Below, in pieces: positions 25,610-33,803 of a DNA stretch of 59,339 bases; the first letter of the stretch is position 1; every line of letters starts with the position of its first letter. Under the pieces are notes generated by a model that was not told the DNA's origin, searched no databases, and worked only from the letters and a program-made list of their open reading frames with translations. The position numbers were made by a program, and so were the translations under genes. Origin of the DNA: Pseudomonas nabeulensis (GTDB lineage: Bacteria > Pseudomonadota > Gammaproteobacteria > Pseudomonadales > Pseudomonadaceae); the NCBI RefSeq assembly GCF_004682045.1, contig NZ_QUZT01000042.1, forward strand, positions 1 through 59,339. The letters are read 5' to 3'.

Positions 25610-26758
25610 ATGATCACCAGCAAGCTGCCGAATGTCGGCACAACCATTTTCACCACCATGTCACAACTCGCCGCCGAAACCGGCGCGCTGAACCTGTCCC
25701 AAGGTTTCCCGGACTTCAATGGCCCCCAGGGTTTACTCGATGCGGTGGGCAAGCATATCGCCCTCGGCCACAACCAATACGCGCCAATGACCGGCCTGCC
25801 GGTGTTGCGCCAGCAGGTGGCGGCCAAGATTGCCCGCAGCTATGGCGCCACGGTCAATGCCGACAGTGAAGTGACCATCACCCCAGGTGCCACCGAGGCG
25901 ATCTTCTGCGCGATCCAGGCCGTAATCCATAATGGCGATGAAGTCATCGTGTTCGACCCGTGCTACGACAGCTACGAGCCTTCGGTTGAGTTGGCCGGCG
26001 GGCGCTGCGTGCATGTGCAATTGAGCCTGCAAGGCTTTGCGCTGGATTTTGAGCAGATCAAGGCCGCGCTGTCGCCACGCACACGCATGATCATCCTCAA
26101 CACCCCGCACAACCCCACAGGCGCCTTGATCAGCCGCGCCGAGCTGGACCAGTTGGCCGAATTGATCCGCGACCGCGATATCTATCTGGTCAGCGATGAG
26201 GTTTACGAACACCTGGTGTTTGACGGCGTGCCCCACGTCAGCGTGCTGGCCCACGAAGAGCTGTATCAGCGTGCGTTCGTTGTCAGCTCCTTCGGCAAGA
26301 CCTATCACGTGACCGGCTGGAAGACCGGCTATGTGGTGGCGCCACCGGCCCTGACTGCCGAACTGCGCAAGGTCCATCAATACGTCAACTTCTGCGGTGT
26401 GACGCCATTGCAGTTCGCGCTGGCCGACTTCATGGCCGAACATCCCGAACATGTGGAAGAACTGCCGGCCTTTTACCAGGCCAAGCGCGACCTGTTCTGC
26501 GACCTGCTGGCGCCGTCGCGTTTCAGCTTTAACCGAGTGGCCGGCACCTACTTCCAATTGGTGGATTACTCACAGATTCGCCCAGACCTGGATGACGTCG
26601 CCATGTCCCTGTGGATGACCCGCGAGCACGGTGTGGCGACCATCCCGGTCTCGGTGTTCTACCAGACCCCACCCCAAGGCCAGCGCCTGGTGCGCCTGTG
26701 TTTTGCCAAACGCGAGGAGACGCTGCGCCAAGCAGCCGAGAAACTATGCGTGATCTGA
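25610..26758 (+). CDS. ybdL: PLP-dependent aminotransferase, YbdL-like
   Basis: This is a 382-residue fold-type I aminotransferase closely resembling E. coli YbdL, which prefers methionine, histidine and phenylalanine. It has NLSQGFPDF near the start, TPGATEAIF, the NTPHNPTGALIS loop, SDEVYEHLVFD, and the PLP lysine in SSFGKTYHVTGWK near residue 235. ATG 25610 gives the family start MITSKLPNVGTTIF; an upstream in-frame codon lacks support. Its last 13 bases overlap the omega-amidase gene. Partner enzymes of this pair are known to return 4-methylthio-2-oxobutyrate to methionine using glutamine; that role here is inferred. Confidence 0.88.
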   Translation: MITSKLPNVGTTIFTTMSQLAAETGALNLSQGFPDFNGPQGLLDAVGKHIALGHNQYAPMTGLPVLRQQVAAKIARSYGATVNADSEVTITPGATEAIFCAIQAVIHNGDEVIVFDPCYDSYEPSVELAGGRCVHVQLSLQGFALDFEQIKAALSPRTRMIILNTPHNPTGALISRAELDQLAELIRDRDIYLVSDEVYEHLVFDGVPHVSVLAHEELYQRAFVVSSFGKTYHVTGWKTGYVVAPPALTAELRKVHQYVNFCGVTPLQFALADFMAEHPEHVEELPAFYQAKRDLFCDLLAPSRFSFNRVAGTYFQLVDYSQIRPDLDDVAMSLWMTREHGVATIPVSVFYQTPPQGQRLVRLCFAKREETLRQAAEKLCVI

Positions 26759-27537
26759 GTGCATTGCCGAACCTGAACATCGCCCTGGTCCAGACCAGCC
26801 TGGCCTGGCACGACCGTCAGGCTAACCTTGAGCATTTCGAACTGCTGTTGGAACAGGCCAAGGGCGCCGACTTGATCGTGCTACCGGAGATGTTCACCAC
26901 CGGCTTCTCCATGGAGTCGGCCACCCTGGCCGAGCCGGAACACGGCCCGACTCATCACTGGCTTAAAGCGCAGGCCGCCAAATACAACGCGGTGATCACC
27001 GGCAGTGTGATCATTCAGGCCGCCGACGGCAGTCATCGCAACCGCCTGCTGTGGGCGCGGCCGGATGGCGAGGTGTTGCACTATGACAAGCGCCATCTGT
27101 TTCGCATGGCGGGTGAACACCATCACTACACCCCCGGCGAGCGTCAGGTGCAGTTTGAAGTGAAGGGCTGGCGCATACGCCCGCTGATTTGCTATGACCT
27201 GCGTTTCCCGGTGTGGAGCCGCGATGCGCAGGACACCGACTTGCTGCTGTACACCGCCAATTGGCCGGGCGCGCGGCGTTTGCACTGGAACCGGTTGTTG
27301 CCGGCGCGGGCTATCGAAAACCTGTGTTATGTGGCTGCCGTGAATCGCGTCGGCATGGACGGCAAGGGCTTTGCCTATACCGGAGACAGCCAAGTGTTGG
27401 ACTTTCAAGGCGAGACCCTGCTGAGTGCGGGGGAGGCGGATGGGGTGTTTCAGGTGAACCTGGATGCGGCGGAATTGGCGGCGTATCGCACGCGGTTTCC
27501 GGCGAATCTGGATGCCGATACATTTCAGTTTGTCTGA
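26746..27537 (+). CDS. yafV: Omega-amidase / nitrilase-superfamily hydrolase, YafV-like
   Basis: This 263-residue nitrilase-superfamily enzyme most resembles YafV and omega-amidases, which hydrolyse 2-oxoglutaramate, the by-product of glutamine transaminases. The Glu-Lys-Cys triad is visible: IVLPEMFTTGF near residue 47, YDKRHLF near 115, and LICYDLRFPVW near 149. ATG 26746 lies within the end of the aminotransferase gene, so the two are probably translated together. The pairing supports a transaminase/omega-amidase pathway. Confidence 0.88.
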   Translation: MRDLSALPNLNIALVQTSLAWHDRQANLEHFELLLEQAKGADLIVLPEMFTTGFSMESATLAEPEHGPTHHWLKAQAAKYNAVITGSVIIQAADGSHRNRLLWARPDGEVLHYDKRHLFRMAGEHHHYTPGERQVQFEVKGWRIRPLICYDLRFPVWSRDAQDTDLLLYTANWPGARRLHWNRLLPARAIENLCYVAAVNRVGMDGKGFAYTGDSQVLDFQGETLLSAGEADGVFQVNLDAAELAAYRTRFPANLDADTFQFV

Positions 27538-27545
27538 CAGACCGC

Positions 27546-27650
27546 CATCGGGGGCAAGTCGAATCGTCGCACCGCCCCTCCCACACTTTGATCTGTGAAT
27601 ACATTCAAAATGTGGGAGGGGCGGTGCGACGATTCGACTTGCCCCCGATG
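27546..27650. repeat. Long-arm REPIN variant
   Basis: This is a perfect 40-bp inverted repeat (27546-27585 and 27611-27650) with a 25-base loop. Each arm equals the standard REP except that one G is replaced by the 16 bases CGGTGCGACGATTCGA between GTGGGAGGGG and CTTGCCCCCGAT. It lies between convergent yafV and leuA. Confidence 0.92.
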
Positions 27651-27669
27651 AGGCCCTCACAGGCAACAC

Positions 27670-27706
27670 AAAAAAAGGCCCCTGAACTCACATCCAGGGG
27701 CCTTTC
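27670..27706 (-). terminator. Terminator after leuA
   Basis: AAAGGCCCCTG and CAGGGGCCTTT form a stem followed on the minus strand by a T-run, 19 bases past the leuA stop. Confidence 0.9.
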
Positions 27707-27724
27707 ACATTTTCCGCAGCAGAC

Positions 27725-29404
27725 TTACGCCGCCTTGGCTTCCTGCTGGCTCAACGAGCGGTTCAGCGCACTGAACAGTGCCTTGAAGCTGGCCGTGGTG
27801 ATGTTTTCATCAATGCCCACACCATGCACCGGACGCTCACCGTTCACACGCAGCTCAATGTAGGCCGCCGCCTTGGCATTGGTGCCCGCACCAATCGCAT
27901 GTTCGTTGTAGTCCATGATCTCCACACCAATCGGCAGGCCGGCTACCAGCGCTTCCAGCGCGCCGTTGCCTTTGCCTTTCCAGTGCAAGTTGGTTTCGCC
28001 CTGGCCTTTGCCGGCGACTTCCACTTCGACAAAGCTGTTGCCGTTCTCTTCCTGCAGGCGATGGCTGACCAGCGCGTACGGGGTGTTGGCTTGCAGGTAT
28101 TCACGCTGCAGCAAGGCGTAGATCTGCGGTGCAGTCATTTCCAGGCCAACGCGGTCGGTTTCAGCCTGAACCACCTGGCTGAACTCGATCTGCATGCGAC
28201 GCGGCAAGCTGATGTCATATTCCTGCTCCAGCAGGTAGGCAATACCGCCTTTGCCGGACTGGCTGTTCACGCGGATTACGGCTTCGTAGCTGCGGCCGAT
28301 GTCAGCCGGGTCAATCGGCAAGTACGGCACTTCCCACAGGGCGTCGTCTTTCTGCTGGCTGAAGCCCTTGCGGATTGCGTCCTGGTGGGAGCCGGAGAAC
28401 GCGGTGTGCACCAGGTCGCCCACATACGGGTGGCGTGGGTGCACCTGGATCTGGTTGCATTCCTCGACGACCTTGCGCACGCCGTCGATGTCGGAGAAGT
28501 CCAGTTGTGGGTCCAGACCCTGGGTGTACATGTTCAGGGCCACGGTCACCAGGTCGACGTTACCGGTACGCTCGCCGTTGCCGAACAGGCAGCCTTCGAC
28601 ACGGTCGGCGCCGGCCATCAGGCCCAGCTCGGTAGCGGCCACGCCGGTGCCACGGTCGTTGTGGGTGTGCAGGCTGATGATCACGCTGTCACGACGGTTG
28701 ATATGGCGACCGAACCACTCGATCTGGTCGGCATAGATGTTCGGCGTGGCGCACTCAACAGTGGCCGGCAGGTTGAGGATCATCTTGTGCTCAGGCGTCG
28801 GGTTCCACACCTCGATCACTGCGTCACAGACTTCCTTGGCGAATTCCAGTTCGGTGGCGCTGAACGTTTCCGGCGAGTATTCGAAGGTCCACTGGGTTTC
28901 TGGCTGCTGGGCCGCGTATTTGACGAACAGCTTGGCGGCGTTGACCGCGATGGCCTTGATGCCGTCCTTGTCCTGGTTGAACACGATGCGGCGGAAGGAC
29001 GGCGACGTGGCGTTGTACAAGTGCACGATGGCCTTTTTGGCGCCGCGCAGGGATTCGAAGGTACGCGCGATCAGGTCTTCACGGCCCTGGGTCAGCACCT
29101 GGATGGTGGTGTCCTCGGGGATGTGGCCGTCTTCGATCAGGGTGCGCACAAAGTCAAAGTCGGTTTGCGATGCGGCGGGGAACGATGCCTCGATTTCTTT
29201 TACGCCGACGGCGACCAGCGTCTTCCAGAAGCGCAGCTTCTTCACCGCGTCCATCGGCTCGATCAGTGACTGGTTGCCATCACGCAGGTCGGAGCTGCAC
29301 CAGATCGGCGCGGTGGTGATGGTTTTCGACGGCCAGGTGCGGTCCGGGATGTCGATGGTCGGGAACGCGCGGTACTTCGAAGACGGGTCTTTGAGCATGC
29401 TCAT
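27725..29404 (-). CDS. leuA: 2-isopropylmalate synthase
   Basis: LeuA condenses acetyl-CoA with 2-ketoisovalerate, the committed step of leucine synthesis. The 559-residue protein is of the long LeuA2 type: a TIM barrel with SSDLRDGNQSL near residue 37, EIEASFPAASQTDFDF, the metal-binding SLHTHNDRGTGVA near 236, and a C-terminal allosteric domain expected to bind leucine. The frame is open 39 codons further upstream, but MSMLKDPSSKYRAFPTI is the family start and AAAGGA lies seven to eight bases before ATG 29404. A probable leader peptide precedes it, and no other leu gene is adjacent. Confidence 0.96.
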   Translation of the reverse strand: MSMLKDPSSKYRAFPTIDIPDRTWPSKTITTAPIWCSSDLRDGNQSLIEPMDAVKKLRFWKTLVAVGVKEIEASFPAASQTDFDFVRTLIEDGHIPEDTTIQVLTQGREDLIARTFESLRGAKKAIVHLYNATSPSFRRIVFNQDKDGIKAIAVNAAKLFVKYAAQQPETQWTFEYSPETFSATELEFAKEVCDAVIEVWNPTPEHKMILNLPATVECATPNIYADQIEWFGRHINRRDSVIISLHTHNDRGTGVAATELGLMAGADRVEGCLFGNGERTGNVDLVTVALNMYTQGLDPQLDFSDIDGVRKVVEECNQIQVHPRHPYVGDLVHTAFSGSHQDAIRKGFSQQKDDALWEVPYLPIDPADIGRSYEAVIRVNSQSGKGGIAYLLEQEYDISLPRRMQIEFSQVVQAETDRVGLEMTAPQIYALLQREYLQANTPYALVSHRLQEENGNSFVEVEVAGKGQGETNLHWKGKGNGALEALVAGLPIGVEIMDYNEHAIGAGTNAKAAAYIELRVNGERPVHGVGIDENITTASFKALFSALNRSLSQQEAKAA

Positions 29405-29441
29405 CGGGAAATCCTTTGTTGTAGGGCCGAGAAAAGGCGGC

Positions 29442-29502
29442 CTGCCAGAAGCGTTTATTAGGGATAAAGCGGGAGACGAGGCAGATCGATTCAGCCTGGC
29501 AG
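29442..29502 (-). promoter_or_regulatory. Possible attenuator structure in the leuA leader region
   Basis: CTGGCAG (plus strand 29496-29502, within the end of the leader ORF) pairs with CTGCCAG (29442-29448). The second arm can alternatively pair with GGCAG at 29480-29484. Between the second arm and leuA a GGCCG/CGGCC hairpin is also possible. These alternatives resemble an attenuation switch, but no hairpin is followed by a strong T-run. Confidence 0.35.
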
Positions 29503-29568
29503 TCGTGCGCTGACGAGGCACAGGCTGCGGTGCTGGCGAAGCTGAATGAGGGTGTGAGAGGTTTTCAT
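29491..29568 (-). CDS. Probable leuA leader peptide (25 aa)
   Basis: A 25-codon ORF starts at ATG 29568 with AGGG eight bases upstream and ends 86 bases before leuA. Its product is MKTSHTLIQLRQHRSLCLV followed by SARLPG, with five leucines (7, 10, 16, 18, 23), one isoleucine and one valine. The leucines are not consecutive, but density and position suit a leader that senses charged tRNA-Leu. The stop codon lies beside the alternative pairing arms. Confidence 0.5.
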   Translation of the reverse strand: MKTSHTLIQLRQHRSLCLVSARLPG

Positions 29569-29722
29569 GGACTCAACCCTAACCGGGGCGAGGGTAGATG
29601 GCAAGTTGTGAGGAAAAATTGAGATAATTTCCGTTTTTTTGCGTTTACATGATTTATTTCTTTTGTTTATCGGATTATTTTGGTTTTTTATTGCTCTGTA
29701 TTTTCGCTTTGGCGCAATTGTT

Positions 29723-29750
29723 TCTCGCGCGGGTTGCGACCCGCGTGAGA
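29723..29750 (-). terminator. Hairpin after the toxin-like gene
   Basis: TCTCACGCGGGT and ACCCGCGCGAGA (one mismatch) form a stem with a four-base loop 19 bases past the stop at 29769. The following sequence (AACAATT) is only weakly T-rich, so termination is uncertain. The AT-rich DNA from 29600 to 29720 beyond it should hold the leuA promoter. Confidence 0.5.
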
Positions 29751-29768
29751 AAAGTCTGAGAGGTGTAA

Positions 29769-32700
29769 TCAGACGACCAATGAGTCGATATTGTAATCGA
29801 CGTGAATATCGCCATAAGGCTCTGGTTCACTTGTGCCGCGCATCAGTTTAAGTGGCTGCGGCGTGTGAATCGGCTGACTGGCGATGCTTGAGCCGCCCTT
29901 AAGAGCGGGAGAGACAGAGACCCCGACGCCGCTGGTCAATTCTGCAATGCCGGGCACCCCGTAATCCGTATTCATATGGGACTTCCCGACGACGGCTACG
30001 AACTTCTCTCCGGGTGGGGTTCGCTCAATGATTTTTGCCGCATGATAATTGAACTCTTTCAGACGCGACTCCCCGCCCCGTGCATGTGTGTACAGGCTCC
30101 TGTTTACTTGGTTGTCGGTTCGCCACGTCAGTTGCGGGTGTTCAAGGCCTATGACTTCTATTCCGTATTTATCGGCTTCATTGATGATGTCTGCCAACTG
30201 CGGTCCATCGATAAAGTCTGGATGGTAAGGATGCTGGCCAAACGTGGGGGAATCCGAGGTGCGCAGCGGCGGATTGAGAGCGTTGGGTGAGCCCTGGAGA
30301 AAAGGTGCACCTTCTACGTAAAGGGTTGTAACGCCGTTGTTTTTGAAGTTTTGCATCTGATCGATGACTAACTGATAGGCGGCAGGTTCATGATGTACTT
30401 CGCCCAGGACCAAACCGCGCACTCCCGGTTGCGATAGCGTGTTTTGAATGGCCGAGTCCGGACTGCTGTTGATTTTCAGCACGGGAAGATTGGGCCGTGG
30501 GGGCATCCCGTTCGTTGCCAGATTATTGTAAAAGTTGTCCATGTCACGCCTGAACCAGCGTCTGATTTGTCCGGTAGTTGCAGCATTACCGTCAATATCA
30601 CCCGAAGCATGGCCCGACAGCACTCGATCCATATAGGTTTGGTTCGCAGGGGGGGCAACTCGGCCGCGATGGCGTCTACCGCCAGGCAGTTCGTTCAAGC
30701 GCCACTCTCCATTACCGGCCGATTGCAGCGACGCCTTGATCCGGCTCCCCTTCGACACCGTCAACGATGCAGTGGGGTCGACGATGTTGACCTGTCCGTT
30801 GCGGGCATGGAACGCCGAGTCGATCTGGTAGACCCGGTCCGCCCCTGTGCTGTCGGTAAAGCGCACATAGAAGTTGTCACCGACATTGTAGGTACCGTCC
30901 GGCCTGAGGGGGCGGCCCTGGATTACGGTGTCCGGCACTGCATACTCGCTCAGATCACGGTTAACCTCCGTCATGGCGGGTAGCTTGGCAGGGGCGACAA
31001 TACCTCTGCTGGTCGAGGGCAGGGCTGTTGACGGGCCGACGGGCCGCGCTACCGGCTCGATAGCGCTTAAAGGCGCCTTGGCAACAGGGCGTAGCGGCGC
31101 GGTTCGGATCACTGGGATACCTGCCGCAGCCGTTGCAAAATCGGCGTAGACCGCGCGCCCCAGTGCGGGGTTCTTGATCAGCTTGGGCAAGACGCTTGCG
31201 TTGGCGCGCAGTGCCGTTACACCGGCCTTTCCTAGCCTGAGTACGGCGGACGCGCCTTTGCCGGCCACCGGCAACAGATCCATGAAGATCATGGCCACCT
31301 CAACACCGAACTGGACCTTGTTGGCCGTTGACTGTGCTGCGACCTCGGCACTGCTGACGGATTGGTGATCGGCCTTGTCGACCACCAACTGCACGTGTTG
31401 TTTATACAGCGCATCCAGGCTATTGCCGGTCATGGGCGTGAGGGTAGAGGTGTCACCTGTCAGTTTGAGAGCCTTGACGAAGGTATCGATGGCGGCAAAA
31501 GGGTTCCTGCCTATATCGAATTTGTGTTTGTTGAGCGTCTCCTTCGCCTTGGCGACGTCATCTTTACTGACCGGCGACTTGCGGCTCGCGGTGTACAGCT
31601 TCCACTCGTTTTTATCCAGCAGGCTGTTGAGCGCCTGTTGGCTTGCTACTTCACGGAAGGTGATGCCGTCGGGGGCATTCGGCGTGTACAGCACCCGTTC
31701 TGCATCCTTGCTGTTGCCGATGACCATCACACCTTGAACCGGCAGGCCGCGCTGGACGAGGGCGTGAGCCACAATGGTTTCGCCATCGACCTGTGGGCGG
31801 TCGGCCGGGTCGGGGTGATCCAATACGGCGTCGACCCACTGCGCACCGCGCTGGCTGGTCTTGTCGTCTTTTGCCTCTGCCTTGTAGGCATCCGGGTTGA
31901 GCGTTGCGAGAAACGCCTCTTTGCTCATCAGGTCTGCCTGACTGGCTTTCCACGCGTCACGTCGTACTCCTGCCTGGCCCGTCATGGCGTCTGTTGCCAG
32001 TTCTTTTTTCAACAGGGAGGTGTATTCACCGCCGACATCCGCGGTGTTGACCAGCGTCTTGAGTGTGTCGGTGTCCAGCACAACGGGCTTGCCATGGGTG
32101 TCGAGTACCGGTTTGCCCTGTTTGTCGGTCAACGGCAGTTTGAACGTGGTGTGCGTGAACGTGGCGGTTTCACCCGCCGGGAACTCGGTGGGGTTTTTCA
32201 GGGCCAGGTCGGAGAGTGATACCTGTGTGTTTTTTTCGAAAGGGGTACTGCTGCTGGTTTTTCGGCCGTTGTTGATGTGGGTTCTGGTGCGGACCTGAAC
32301 CATCAGTTGGTCGGCATTCACCACCGCATTCGGGTAGCGCTTTTTTATCGCCTCATTCATCCGGTCGCGGGCGAAGGTTGCCAGGGAGGGAATGCTTTCA
32401 ATCAAGGGGGCCAGGGCGCTGGCACTGTTCTCTTGCGCTTGCTCCAAGTGGGTAAAGAGCGCCTTCTGAGCCGGGCTCAGGTTTTTCAGCCACTGGGGTT
32501 GCAGTTCATCCGCCAATGCCTGGTTACGTCCCCGCAGGGCATTACTGCCATCGAGCAGGTAGGACCAGTCCGCGGCGGCGTCGATGGCCGTTGATGAGAG
32601 GGGATCTTTAAGCAGGCTCGCCTCGACTTCTGCCTGCTGACGCTTGAGCATCCAGGGGATGCCTTCGGCCAGTACATCACCATCCAGCGGTGCTGCGCTG

Positions 32701-33656
32701 AGCATCAGGTCTTCCCCGGTGAGCGGCTCGGCGCGGTTTTGTAGCGCTAGCGGCAGGGTTTGCAACAGCAGGTCGGCGCCTAGACCGCCTTCGTCCAGCC
32801 GTTTTGCCAAGGCCTGGCGGGCCTGGGCCGGCGTTGCGAACTCTTCGAAGCCCTCGCCTGGGGTGTACAGCACGATGGGGCCATGGGCGTCATCGAGTGC
32901 AAGGGATTTGCCTGCGGGCCATGGCGGTGGCGTGGCAAAGGAACCGTCGGTTTGGGTAATCAAAAAGGTACCGGCCAGCAATGCGCCGCGCTCGGTGCCG
33001 TCGTCGATCGTGAGCGGGTACACACCTGGACGTGCGCCATCGGCGAAGGCTTTTCCCCGCTCGGCCAGGGTGGGGTGTTGCAGGGCGCTGTCGATCAGCG
33101 TTTTGCTCGCCGCCGTCAGCGTGCCGTCGCTCACGCGCAAGGCGGCGAGGGTCGACAGTTGTTGTTTGTGCAGGGCCAGCAGCTGGTTCTGCGGTGATAC
33201 CCGTACGTTCGGGTTGTGTTCCGTCGGGCGGGGTGTGGTCCAGAAGTCCTGGAGCATCGTTGGGTACTGGGTCCAGCGCGTGACGGGCAGGTTTGCAGGG
33301 GCGGGGTGGGGTTGGCCTGCGAACATCGACGCCACTTGCTGCTGTTTGAATTGGCTGAAACTTGGCTGTTGGCTGTGCAAGCGTTGCATGGCGAGGGTGA
33401 GATCATCGTGTTGCATGATGAAGGCTTGCTGATCGCTGACCTTGAATCGCTTGGCCAGCCTTGGAAACTGCACCGTAGCCGGTGGAATGCCCGACGACTC
33501 GGGTAGGGGTAGGGGTGGGGAGTCGGGTGTGAAAGCCGAGGGCTTTGCCGGAGGAAGCGGCGAAATGGTTTTAACGTCGGGTGCGGGCTGTGGGGTGGGC
33601 GGAGTAGTGCGTTGCACTGAAGACAGCTGCATCAGCGCGTAGCCAAGAGCAAACAT
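29769..33656 (-). CDS. Giant toxin-like protein with C-terminal GExH/TIKI-like effector domain
   Basis: This 1295-residue protein resembles the large pseudomonad proteins annotated as dermonecrotic-toxin (DUF6543) or membrane-targeted-effector-domain toxins. A short hydrophobic start (FALGYALMQL) and a Pro-rich stretch (about 18-60) precede a long alpha-rich region. Two similar segments, each containing VLYTP, lie near residues 264 and 657. A hydrophobic stretch (VEVAMIFMDLLPVAG) is near 783-800. The C-terminal domain, about 1040-1260, has GEVHHE (1085-1090), LYVEGAPF (about 1112-1119) and GKSHMN (1224-1229), the arrangement of TIKI/EreA/PMT-C2-like putative metallohydrolases. No classical signal peptide or adjacent immunity gene is obvious. 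GAGGG precedes ATG 33656 by seven bases. The target and export route are unknown. Confidence 0.65.
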   Translation of the reverse strand: MFALGYALMQLSSVQRTTPPTPQPAPDVKTISPLPPAKPSAFTPDSPPLPLPESSGIPPATVQFPRLAKRFKVSDQQAFIMQHDDLTLAMQRLHSQQPSFSQFKQQQVASMFAGQPHPAPANLPVTRWTQYPTMLQDFWTTPRPTEHNPNVRVSPQNQLLALHKQQLSTLAALRVSDGTLTAASKTLIDSALQHPTLAERGKAFADGARPGVYPLTIDDGTERGALLAGTFLITQTDGSFATPPPWPAGKSLALDDAHGPIVLYTPGEGFEEFATPAQARQALAKRLDEGGLGADLLLQTLPLALQNRAEPLTGEDLMLSAAPLDGDVLAEGIPWMLKRQQAEVEASLLKDPLSSTAIDAAADWSYLLDGSNALRGRNQALADELQPQWLKNLSPAQKALFTHLEQAQENSASALAPLIESIPSLATFARDRMNEAIKKRYPNAVVNADQLMVQVRTRTHINNGRKTSSSTPFEKNTQVSLSDLALKNPTEFPAGETATFTHTTFKLPLTDKQGKPVLDTHGKPVVLDTDTLKTLVNTADVGGEYTSLLKKELATDAMTGQAGVRRDAWKASQADLMSKEAFLATLNPDAYKAEAKDDKTSQRGAQWVDAVLDHPDPADRPQVDGETIVAHALVQRGLPVQGVMVIGNSKDAERVLYTPNAPDGITFREVASQQALNSLLDKNEWKLYTASRKSPVSKDDVAKAKETLNKHKFDIGRNPFAAIDTFVKALKLTGDTSTLTPMTGNSLDALYKQHVQLVVDKADHQSVSSAEVAAQSTANKVQFGVEVAMIFMDLLPVAGKGASAVLRLGKAGVTALRANASVLPKLIKNPALGRAVYADFATAAAGIPVIRTAPLRPVAKAPLSAIEPVARPVGPSTALPSTSRGIVAPAKLPAMTEVNRDLSEYAVPDTVIQGRPLRPDGTYNVGDNFYVRFTDSTGADRVYQIDSAFHARNGQVNIVDPTASLTVSKGSRIKASLQSAGNGEWRLNELPGGRRHRGRVAPPANQTYMDRVLSGHASGDIDGNAATTGQIRRWFRRDMDNFYNNLATNGMPPRPNLPVLKINSSPDSAIQNTLSQPGVRGLVLGEVHHEPAAYQLVIDQMQNFKNNGVTTLYVEGAPFLQGSPNALNPPLRTSDSPTFGQHPYHPDFIDGPQLADIINEADKYGIEVIGLEHPQLTWRTDNQVNRSLYTHARGGESRLKEFNYHAAKIIERTPPGEKFVAVVGKSHMNTDYGVPGIAELTSGVGVSVSPALKGGSSIASQPIHTPQPLKLMRGTSEPEPYGDIHVDYNIDSLVV

Positions 33657-33771
33657 AAGAAGACCCTCGAAAGGCAGTTTTGATGGTGGTCGTTACGCTC
33701 CCTGTAAGTCGTCAGATGGGTGAGTGTTCAATGAGGGTTGGTTCCTGTAGTAAATGTTAGGAAAGACAAGA

Positions 33772-33795
33772 CACTGCACCGGAATTGATGCAGTG
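33772..33795 (-). terminator. Weak hairpin after the M23 peptidase gene
   Basis: CACTGCA and TGCAGTG form a perfect 7-bp stem nine bases past the stop at 33804; TCTTGTCTTT follows on the minus strand. It could partly separate the peptidase gene from the toxin-like gene. Confidence 0.4.
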
Positions 33796-33803
33796 CACAC
33801 CGC

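Noticed and set aside
27824..29269. A 481-codon open frame antisense to leuA
   Set aside because: It is rich in His, Val and Gly in the pattern typical of antisense frames, and leuA is unmistakable on the other strand.
29639..29851. A 70-codon rightward frame with a hydrophobic N-terminus before and into the 3' end of the toxin-like gene
   Set aside because: The hydrophobic start comes from a T-rich stretch, no convincing ribosome site precedes it, and the second half overlaps the toxin-like gene. A tiny membrane protein cannot be excluded.
30444..30983. A 179-codon rightward frame inside the toxin-like gene, considered as an antisense immunity gene
   Set aside because: The sequence is Arg/His/Val-rich like other shadow frames, and immunity genes are not normally encoded antisense within the toxin.
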